Source: DRQF01 sp964559135
GTDB taxonomy: Bacteria; Planctomycetota; GCA-002687715; DRQF01
Reading direction: 5' to 3'
DNA: 18,114 nucleotides
Assembly (NCBI GenBank): GCA_964559135.1
Contig: CAZLGG010000079.1
Coordinates: 1 to 18,114, forward strand
Shown here one piece after another: positions 7,558 through 13,199 of this stretch. Below the pieces are notes generated by a model that searched no databases, was not told the DNA's origin, and saw only the letters and a program-made list of their open reading frames with translations. The translations under genes were made by a program, and so were the position numbers. Position 1 is the stretch's first letter; each line of letters begins with the position of its first letter.

Positions 7558-8184
7558 ATGAAGGGGTGCTACGCAGACGATCCGGACGTACAGCTCATGC
7601 TCAGGGTCCGCGATGGGGACGAGCTGGCCTTCGCCGAACTCGTCCAGCGACATGCGCAGGCTCTCTTCGATTTCGTCTTGCGCTACGTCGGTGACCGGCA
7701 GTACGCGGAGGACGTGGCGCAGGATTGCTTCTTGAAGGTCTTCCGGGCGGCGGGGCGCTACGAGCCGACGGCGCGTTTTCGAACCTGGCTCTTCACGATC
7801 GCCACCCGTCGATGTCTGAACCATCGCCGTTGGTCCCTCAAACGCCGTCACGTTTCCGTCGAGCGGGCGGGAGAGGAGGCGGGGCTGGGTCCGCTCGAGC
7901 TTGCGGCATCCGGCGAGGACCCGACGCGGGGCCTCGAGGATTCCGAGCTCAGACAGCGCGTCCGAAGGGCGGTGAGAGATCTGCCGCGACGACAGAGGAT
8001 GGCTTTGGTCCTCCACCGTTACGAGGGGCTTCGCTTGGCGGAGATCGGCGACGTCATGGGTCTCAGCATGGCGGCCGTGAAATCCCTGTTGAATCGGGCG
8101 CGAGAATCTCTCCGGCAACGCTTGGCCGGCGACTTGGAACTGTACGCTTCGGCAGGTCAGGAGGTTTCGGAGGTACGACGATGA
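7558..8184 (+). CDS. ECF-type RNA polymerase sigma-70 factor
   Basis: A 208-residue group 4 (ECF) sigma factor with sigma2 and sigma4 regions only. Region 2 runs at about 25-92 (from F-A-E-L-V-Q-R-H through D-V-A-Q-D-C-F-L-K-V-F-R and R-T-W-L-F-T-I-A-T-R-R). Region 4 runs at about 134-190 (D-L-P-R-R-Q-R-M-A-L, then the helix-turn-helix E-I-G-D-V-M-G-L-S-M-A-A-V-K-S). Region 2 recognises the -10 element and region 4 the -35. The N-terminal D-P-D-V-Q-L-M-L-R-V-R-D-G-D is typical of planctomycete-type ECFs and supports the ATG at 7558 over Met14. The AGGGGG just before it is very close to the ATG. Its stop overlaps the next gene as ATGA, so it is cotranslated with a likely membrane regulator. 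Confidence 0.93.
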   Translation: MKGCYADDPDVQLMLRVRDGDELAFAELVQRHAQALFDFVLRYVGDRQYAEDVAQDCFLKVFRAAGRYEPTARFRTWLFTIATRRCLNHRRWSLKRRHVSVERAGEEAGLGPLELAASGEDPTRGLEDSELRQRVRRAVRDLPRRQRMALVLHRYEGLRLAEIGDVMGLSMAAVKSLLNRARESLRQRLAGDLELYASAGQEVSEVRR

Positions 8185-8567
8185 CCGAGAAGAATGAACC
8201 CCGCGCCTTGAAGCGCGACGATCCGGAGCTTTGGGATCTGCTCGAAGTCGATGCCGCCCCGCGGGTCTTGCCCGACGAATTCGTCGGACGCTGCGTCGCG
8301 ACGGCGCGCGGCGTCTCCCTCCGCCCCAGGCCATGGCTCCGCGTGGCGATCGGAACCGGCGCGGTCGCCGCGGGTTTACTCCTGTGGTGGGGGACGAGTC
8401 GCCGGGCGCGCGACACGGATCCCGGCGCAGCCGATCGGAGCCTGACGGCCCCTGACAAGGTGATCGAGAACGTGATCGATCGACTGGAGAGCCTCAACGA
8501 GTTGGACATCCTCTCTCTCGACCTCGAAGGAGCGGAAACGGTGGGAGACGATTTTTTCGGAAGCTGA
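8181..8567 (+). CDS. small single-pass membrane protein, probable anti-sigma factor
   Basis: A 128-residue protein with a charged cytoplasmic N-terminus containing D-D-P-E-L-W-D-L-L-E, one transmembrane helix (about 53-70) and an acidic C-terminal part of about 55 residues outside. It overlaps the sigma factor stop by ATGA, the classic position of a cognate anti-sigma factor. It lacks the H-x3-C-x2-C zinc motif of ZAS anti-sigma domains. The 'P-E-L-W-D-L-L ... P-D-E-F' layout resembles short non-zinc proteins that follow ECF genes in related bacteria. The anti-sigma role is inferred from position and topology; a membrane-tethered co-regulator is also possible. Confidence 0.7.
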   Translation: MTEKNEPRALKRDDPELWDLLEVDAAPRVLPDEFVGRCVATARGVSLRPRPWLRVAIGTGAVAAGLLLWWGTSRRARDTDPGAADRSLTAPDKVIENVIDRLESLNELDILSLDLEGAETVGDDFFGS

Positions 8568-8568
8568 C

Positions 8569-9828
8569 ATGCGAACCCTCGGTGTGACAATTCTTCTCTT
8601 CGCGGTCTTCGCGATCCCGGTCATCGGCCAGAGGAGGCCCCCCGGCCCCCCTCCCGCCGGACGGCTCCCGCGCCATGTCCCCGAGCAGCGTCGCACGTTT
8701 CACCACGAGGTCGTCCGCGCCTTCCGCAAGCTGGTCGCGTCGCGTGAGGGCCAGGAGATTCTTCTGCGCCGATTCGACCGCATCGCCTACGAAGTGTCCG
8801 CGAGAGCGACGAAGGAGGACCTCGAGCGCCTCCGGCGGTTGCCTCCGGCCAAGCGCGTTCAAGCGGTCCTCGATGTCTGGGAGGCTCTCCTCCGCCGCCA
8901 GGATGAGGATTTCCTGGCCGGGCTTTCGGAGGAAGAGGCCAAGGCGCTGCGAGAGATGGAGCCCGCGCAACGCCGCCGCCGCATCCGCGCGCTGCGCGCC
9001 GAACAGGTGTTGGATCGGGCCCTTCGGTTGGCGCTGAGCGAGGGCGTCGTCTCCGAGGAGAAAGCCGAGTCCTTGCGGGAGACTCCGGTGGGTCAAAAGC
9101 CGGCGGTGGCCCACCGCCTCTACAAAACCACCTTCTTGACGGTCTGGAGGGATCGCATCACCCCTCCCGAGAGGGCACGTCTCGAAGCCTTGCCTCCGGC
9201 CGACTTCTGGCGTGATCCCGTGGTGCGACGATTTCGCCTGCGCGGGTTTCTCGACAAGCAGGAAGAGGCCACCCTGCGGAAGCTCTCGGCCGCCCAGCGC
9301 CGACGACTCGTGGAGGTCTTGCGATCGGGGGCCGGCCTGCAGGCGTTGCGAACGGAGGGAATCCTCGGAGCGCAACTCGTCGCCAAGCTGTCGTCCCTCG
9401 ACGCCGAGGACATGCGTTTTTTGGGATTCCAGTTGGAGCGGGTCGTCTTTCGTCGGCGTCCCTTGCTGGGGTTGCCGCGATTCCTCATGGAGCGGATGAC
9501 TCTGGACGAGCGGCGGGCCTTTCTCGGTATGACGTCGGAAGAACGCTCGAAGTTTCTGGCGCGCCGGTTCCCGAATCTGGATCTCGAAGCGTTCAAGGTC
9601 CGCGAGGCGGCGGCGCGGCGCCTGGAGGCCCTTCTCGAGGGCTTGCCGCCGAGGATCGCGGACCGCATTCGGCACCCGGGCCGGGGGCCGGTGCGTGCCA
9701 CGCTGGAGCGTTGGTTTCGGAACGAGCCCGGGAAATGGAAGGAAATCCAGAAACTGATGAAGACCGTGCGCCCTCCCCGTCGCCCCGGCCCTCGTCCGCC
9801 CGGTCCTCGCCCTCCCCGGCGGCGCTGA
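8569..9828 (+). CDS. exported Arg-rich helical protein (DUF3106-like repeats) of the sigma operon
   Basis: A 419-residue protein beginning one base after the previous stop, so it belongs to the sigma/anti-sigma operon. Residues 1-20 form a signal peptide (hydrophobic core 'VTILLFAVFAIPVIG'). The mature part is almost entirely helical and very rich in Arg, Leu and Glu. It has repeated units of the form L-x-x-L-P-P-A-x-R followed by an E-E-A/E-R-R helix (for example 'LERLRRLPPAKRVQAVLD', 'LSEEEAKALREMEPAQRR', 'LTLDERRAFLGMTSEERSKF'-like segments). This pattern recalls DUF3106 and LTxxQ/CpxP-type periplasmic helical proteins. The last 20 or so residues are an R-P-G-P proline/arginine tail. No enzyme motif is visible. 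It may be a periplasmic stress sensor or an effector of the sigma system; this is inference. Confidence 0.75.
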   Translation: MRTLGVTILLFAVFAIPVIGQRRPPGPPPAGRLPRHVPEQRRTFHHEVVRAFRKLVASREGQEILLRRFDRIAYEVSARATKEDLERLRRLPPAKRVQAVLDVWEALLRRQDEDFLAGLSEEEAKALREMEPAQRRRRIRALRAEQVLDRALRLALSEGVVSEEKAESLRETPVGQKPAVAHRLYKTTFLTVWRDRITPPERARLEALPPADFWRDPVVRRFRLRGFLDKQEEATLRKLSAAQRRRLVEVLRSGAGLQALRTEGILGAQLVAKLSSLDAEDMRFLGFQLERVVFRRRPLLGLPRFLMERMTLDERRAFLGMTSEERSKFLARRFPNLDLEAFKVREAAARRLEALLEGLPPRIADRIRHPGRGPVRATLERWFRNEPGKWKEIQKLMKTVRPPRRPGPRPPGPRPPRRR

Positions 9829-9872
9829 TTCTTGCCTCCGCCGGATTCCCCCCACATCCTTCACGAGAGACG

Positions 9873-9923
9873 TATAATCCATCGGTCGACGTGCTGATGG
9901 ACCGCTCGTGAAAGGAGCGCACC
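9873..9923 (+). promoter_or_regulatory. -10 box and Shine-Dalgarno hairpin upstream of the TPR/thioredoxin-like gene
   Basis: A perfect TATAAT lies at 9873-9878, about 45 bases before the GTG start; no good -35 is seen 16-18 bp upstream. Further down, CGCTC (9903-9907) can pair with GAGCG (9915-9919) around a seven-base loop. This hairpin buries part of the AAGGAG ribosome binding site (9912-9917). The hairpin could lower or tune translation, but it has only five base pairs. Confidence 0.45.
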
Positions 9924-11213
9924 GTGATTTCCTCTGTGCCCACCGCGGGATCCCGAGCTTTCAAGCTCGCGGCCCTCCTCCCTCTTGTCTTCGCTCTGCT
10001 CTCTTTTGATACGTTCTCCTCGAGTGTTCAGGACAAGGACACGGAGATTCGCGCGGCCTACGAAAACGTCGCGAAACTCCGCGCCGCGATGAACGGCGAG
10101 ATGACCGACGAGCAGCGCCGCGACAAGATGATCAACTACGAGAACGCGGCCAGGGCGTTCATCGAGAAGTACAAGGGGACACCCGGCATCGTTCAAGGGC
10201 ACTTCGATCTCGGGCGCGCCTATCTCGAGGTCTTCAACCCCGAGGACGCCGCCAAGGAGTTCGAGGCCTACCTGAAGGCGGCGCCCAAGGGGGCCGACGC
10301 CGACAAGGCGATGCTCTTTCTCGGAGATTCCTATCGGGCCACCATGCAGCTGGACAAGGCCGAGGCGGTGTACCGGCGTTTCGAGAGCGCCTTTCCCAAG
10401 CACAAGGACCTGGCCTACGCCAAGCTCGGACTGGCGACGACGAAAGTTCTCTCCCTGGACTTCACCGAGGCCGAGGTCATCTACCAGGACATCCTCGCTC
10501 ACTTCGCCGAGCATCGCGTGGCTCCCGATGCCTCGATGCAGCTTCTCACGACCTATCTGCGGGACTTCAAGTATGACGAGGCCCGCGACCTGTTGAAGAC
10601 CCTGGAGTCGAGCGCCAAGGATGCGCCCGAACTGCTCTATATCGGCAAGCAACTCGAGATCCTCGGCAAGCCCGCTCCCGAACTCGTCGGTGTTCAGGCC
10701 TGGGCCGGCCCGCCAGGCTCCAGCATCGAACGGATGCGCGGCCGCGTTCTCGTTCTCTGCTTTTTCATGGTGAAGAACATCCCCAGCGCTCGCACCCTTC
10801 AGTGGCTGTCGAAGATGGAGCGCGATCTGGACGCGGAAGGCGTCACCGTCTGGGGACTCTCCAAGGCCTACAAGTCGTCCAAGGGTGTGCGAACCCTGGA
10901 TTGGGAAACCCGTTGGTTGCAGCGCTACCGCGAGAACCCCGAGTTCGTGATCCGGCAGGAATTGAGCCTCACGGACACCGTGATTCAGCAGCAAAAGGAG
11001 CTCTTCGACTCCTTGAAGAAGCCCATCACCGTTTCTCTCGGCCTGACGAAGGACTTCACGAACCACAGGGCCTACAAGGTGCGTCGCGTGCCCTGCGTCA
11101 TCGTCATCGACAAGAAGGGGCGTGTGCGTCTCATCGAGGAGGCGGGCCAGCCGGAAGGCGGATTCGTGGATCGACTCATTCGCAAGACGGTCAAGCGCTT
11201 GGCGGTCGAATGA
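9924..11213 (+). CDS. exported TPR protein fused to a thioredoxin-like (TlpA-type) domain lacking CxxC
   Basis: A 429-residue protein with an N-terminal hydrophobic export signal or anchor (about 12-30). A TPR-like helical region spans about 40-245, with several A-x-x-F/Y units such as 'AAKEFEAYLKAAPKGADADK'. A C-terminal thioredoxin-fold domain spans about 250-429. The fold is supported by P-A-P-E-L entry, R-G-R-V-L-V-L-C-F-F strand beta1, a 'VTVWGLSK' strand and the V-P390-C-V-I-V-I-D-K-K-G-R cis-Pro loop. At the place of the redox W-C-x-x-C the sequence reads K-N285-I-P-S288, so both cysteines are missing and classic disulfide exchange is unlikely. Two other Cys (279 and 391) remain near the site. 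The GTG start is supported by AAGGAG six bases upstream. Its 3' end overlaps the convergent ABC gene by 23 bp. Confidence 0.85.
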   Translation: MISSVPTAGSRAFKLAALLPLVFALLSFDTFSSSVQDKDTEIRAAYENVAKLRAAMNGEMTDEQRRDKMINYENAARAFIEKYKGTPGIVQGHFDLGRAYLEVFNPEDAAKEFEAYLKAAPKGADADKAMLFLGDSYRATMQLDKAEAVYRRFESAFPKHKDLAYAKLGLATTKVLSLDFTEAEVIYQDILAHFAEHRVAPDASMQLLTTYLRDFKYDEARDLLKTLESSAKDAPELLYIGKQLEILGKPAPELVGVQAWAGPPGSSIERMRGRVLVLCFFMVKNIPSARTLQWLSKMERDLDAEGVTVWGLSKAYKSSKGVRTLDWETRWLQRYRENPEFVIRQELSLTDTVIQQQKELFDSLKKPITVSLGLTKDFTNHRAYKVRRVPCVIVIDKKGRVRLIEEAGQPEGGFVDRLIRKTVKRLAVE

Positions 11214-11829
11214 GCATCGGCCTCAGGTGAATGCGCCGGTGGGCGAGGCGTCCCACCTCGCGATCCTCCGTCGCCACCACCGCCCCCATGCCTCGCTTCG
11301 CGAGGAGCAGGATGGCGTTCATGATCGACCCGGCCGCGAACTTGTTGCGAGGCAGCTCGCAGGCGATCACGTGGGCGCCCGCCCGGAGGCTGCGGGCCAG
11401 GGCCAACCGCCATCGCCCGTCCGGCGACAGACAGGCGGCCATGGCCGAGATTTCACGTTCCATGAACGGTCGGAGGAGGGCCACGAAAGGTCGCAGTTCC
11501 TCCGCCGGCACGGGCCGACCCCCTCGCAGCACGCGGCCATGCAGAGGTGTTTCCAGGCCCGCCACCAGGTTGAGCGCGGTGCTCTTGCCGGACCCTTGTG
11601 GGCCGACGATGGCCACGACTTCCCCCGCATGGACCTCGAGTTCCAGATCATGCACCGCCGTGACCCGGCGCCGGCCGATCTCGTAGGCGTGGTGGACCCT
11701 GGAAAGCGAAACCAGCGGGACGCCGGGGCGTTCCATTGTGTTCGCGATGTCCGTTTTCGCCCTCTCGGATCTCTCGTACGAAGGGAGCCCGCGACCGATG
11801 CGTCGCCAAATGTCTCTTGAGTCTCTCAT
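11191..11829 (-). CDS. degenerate ABC transporter ATP-binding protein (LolD/MacB-like)
   Basis: A 212-residue nucleotide-binding-domain homologue. It keeps an intact Walker A, G76-P-Q-G-S-G-K-S-T84, preceded by the usual 'LELEVHAGEVVAIV' strand. The other motifs are eroded. The signature reads L-S-P-D-G-R-W-R-L-A-L-A-R instead of LSGGQxQRxALAR. Walker B reads V-I-A-C157-E158-L-P, with the metal Asp replaced by Cys but the catalytic Glu kept. The H-loop reads A-T-E188-D instead of ATHD. The Walker A to signature distance is only about 50 residues, roughly half the usual, so the Q-loop and much of the helical subdomain are shortened or missing. The ATG at 11829 follows AGGAGTGGGG; Met32 at 11736 is an alternative. 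No permease partner is in the window. Either a nucleotide-binding regulator or a decaying gene. Confidence 0.75.
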   Translation of the reverse strand: MRDSRDIWRRIGRGLPSYERSERAKTDIANTMERPGVPLVSLSRVHHAYEIGRRRVTAVHDLELEVHAGEVVAIVGPQGSGKSTALNLVAGLETPLHGRVLRGGRPVPAEELRPFVALLRPFMEREISAMAACLSPDGRWRLALARSLRAGAHVIACELPRNKFAAGSIMNAILLLAKRGMGAVVATEDREVGRLAHRRIHLRPMLIRPPSA

Positions 11830-12035
11830 GCCGTCCCCACTCCTATCGAGGAGCTGACGAGGACCTTACGACCTTTCCGACGGGACGTTGTCACGGTGGC
11901 CGAGCCCCGAAGAGTTCAAGGGATGGGGCGGACCGCGATGCTTCACGCGAGTGTCGCGAGGCGGAAACGAGCTATGTCTCCATCTGAATAGATCATCACG
12001 TGTGGTGTGTTTGCACCTCGCCCCATGCTTTGTCC

Positions 12036-12063
12036 TTGACACAAAGCCATCGGCACCTGTAAC
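12036..12063 (+). promoter_or_regulatory. sigma-70-like promoter for the RHS locus
   Basis: A perfect TTGACA (12036-12041) is followed after 16 bp by TGTAAC (12058-12063), a four-of-six match to the -10 consensus, in a locally AT-enriched stretch. Transcription would begin near 12070, leaving about a 40-base leader before the ATG at 12112. Position, strand and the strong ribosome binding site downstream make this the best promoter candidate in the window. Confidence 0.6.
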
Positions 12064-12101
12064 CTTCTTGCTTCAGCGCCTGACCTGAGAAAGAAGAGGA
12101 A

Positions 12102-12107
12102 AGGAGG
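12102..12107 (+). promoter_or_regulatory. strong Shine-Dalgarno upstream of ATG 12112
   Basis: AGGAGG lies in a purine-rich run and is separated from the ATG at 12112 by four bases. It is the best ribosome binding site in the window. By contrast the ATG at 12207, which opens the secreted protein, has none. This suggests translation of the locus naturally enters at 12112. Confidence 0.65.
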
Positions 12108-12111
12108 ACCC

Positions 12112-12204
12112 ATGAGGGGAGATCATTCCAGGACGCCAGGACGCCAGGACGCCAGGACGCCAGGACGCCAGGACGCCAGGAGAAGCCTCTTGATTCGTCT
12201 CTGA
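12112..12204 (+). CDS. 30-residue leader ORF spanning the 8-bp repeat
   Basis: The ATG behind the strong AGGAGG opens a 30-codon frame that runs through the whole 8-bp repeat array and stops at TGA 12202-12204, two bases before the ATG of the secreted protein (12207). The peptide is basic and carries two copies of an eight-residue unit (R-T-P-G-R-Q-D-A), because three 8-bp units make one 24-bp coding period. There are two readings. It may be a leader peptide that feeds ribosomes to the next start by termination-reinitiation, or it may be the out-of-frame (OFF) form of the true N-terminus of the large gene. It has no recognisable domain of its own. Confidence 0.5.
   Translation: MRGDHSRTPGRQDARTPGRQDARRSLLIRL
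12128..12181 (+). repeat. 8-bp tandem repeat, 6.75 copies of CCAGGACG
   Basis: Six perfect head-to-tail copies of CCAGGACG (12128-12175) are followed by CCAGGA. The unit is not a multiple of three, so copy-number change shifts the reading frame of anything started at 12112. All three forward frames of the array itself are free of stop codons. There are no spacers, so this is a simple-sequence array and not CRISPR. Confidence 0.95.
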
Positions 12205-12206
12205 CG

Positions 12207-13199
12207 ATGCTTCACGGAAACCCCCGCCGCTGGCTGCTCTTCGCCCTGGCGGCAACGTTCCTCGCCGGCTCCCTTTTTCTGAACTCGGGCCAAACCGCCT
12301 CCATCGATCCCGCCCAGCCCGCGACGGCGAGCGTGGTTCTTCCCGAGGACCAGGGCGTTCACCGCATCGTGACGGTCGACGCCGTTTCGATGACGGTGCA
12401 ACTCGTCGATGGCACCAGCCACGCGGCCATCGCAACGGTGGGGCTCCCCTCCGGTGCGTCCACCCCCGTCGACATTCTCAACGACACCCTCCAGCAATCC
12501 GCGTGGGTGGTGGGGCAGGCCGGCGACATCCACGTCTTCGACGCGGACACGCTCCAGGTGGCGACGGTTCGGTCGGCGTCATCCTTCGACGTTTTCGCCG
12601 CGGACATGGACTCCCTCGGCAACGTCTATCTGCTGGACGCCACCAATGCTCGCATCTGGCGGATCGATCTGGCTCAGGGGGGTGAGATCGCCGCCGCGGC
12701 ACCCGCTGACGCCGTCGAACTCGGCGTCGAAAAGGAGGGGCAACTCCTGGCCGTGACGTCGTCGACACCATCGGCCGGAGCGGGGGGCGTGCACATCTTC
12801 CAGGCCGCGACGTTGTCCCCGATGGGGAGCCTCTCGACTGCGGAGGGGCCGGGGGATGCGAGCTGGACCCAAGGGCGCTGCTATGTCGCTTTGAACGATC
12901 CCCGATCCACAGCTCAGGTTCTCATCGTGGACGTCCCAGGGGGTGTCCCCACGTTGTCGGGAACTCTTCGAATGAGCTGGGGCGGGCTTTCCCTCACCAC
13001 GGGCGCGGATTCCGTGGTCGTCTATTCCGACAACAGCGATTCCTTGCTCGTCTACGACGCGGCGACGAACCCGGACACCCCGGTGCTTCTCGGGCAGTTC
13101 ATCTGCGCCACCGAGCCGCCGGCGCCGTTCGGTCCAGGGTCCGAGCCTCCGGGACAGGGTGGGAGTGGGAGCGGTGGCAAGAAGGGCCCCGGAACGTGA
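12207..13199 (+). CDS. secreted propeller-like domain, N-terminal part of the RHS protein (ends at in-frame TGA)
   Basis: A 330-residue protein with a Sec signal peptide (basic N-P-R-R then 'WLLFALAATFLAGSLFL', about 9-25). The mature part looks like a beta-propeller of the NHL/YVTN type: repeated short strands such as 'GDIHVFDADTLQVATV', 'GNVYLLDATNARIWRIDL' and 'DSLLVYDAATNPDTPVLL'. It ends in a Pro/Gly/Ser-rich linker. The TGA at 13197-13199 stops it, but the same frame continues directly into another Gly-rich linker and the RHS repeats, so the two are probably one gene. The ATG at 12207 has no ribosome binding site of its own; the frame is also open upstream through the 8-bp repeat array toward the AGGAGG. 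The propeller assignment is by pattern only. Confidence 0.75.
   Translation: MLHGNPRRWLLFALAATFLAGSLFLNSGQTASIDPAQPATASVVLPEDQGVHRIVTVDAVSMTVQLVDGTSHAAIATVGLPSGASTPVDILNDTLQQSAWVVGQAGDIHVFDADTLQVATVRSASSFDVFAADMDSLGNVYLLDATNARIWRIDLAQGGEIAAAAPADAVELGVEKEGQLLAVTSSTPSAGAGGVHIFQAATLSPMGSLSTAEGPGDASWTQGRCYVALNDPRSTAQVLIVDVPGGVPTLSGTLRMSWGGLSLTTGADSVVVYSDNSDSLLVYDAATNPDTPVLLGQFICATEPPAPFGPGSEPPGQGGSGSGGKKGPGT

Larger units (their letters stand above)
11830..12111. other. intergenic region between divergent ABC and RHS loci
   Basis: This 282-bp stretch has no supportable gene and is visibly less GC-rich toward 11970-12070. It must hold the promoter of the leftward ABC gene, for which no clear boxes are seen, and it holds the rightward promoter at 12036-12063. 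AGGAG for the ABC gene lies just right of 11829 on the minus strand. No transfer RNA, small-RNA-like or mobile-element structure was recognised. Confidence 0.6.

Noticed and set aside
12128..12181. 8-bp array considered as CRISPR or an integration site
   Set aside because: Units are contiguous, too short and lack spacers; no cas, integrase or flanking direct repeats are present.
12123..12533. minus-strand ORF containing repeated 'LASWRPGV'
   Set aside because: It is simply the reverse reading of the 8-bp array fused to antisense of the propeller gene, with no start signal.
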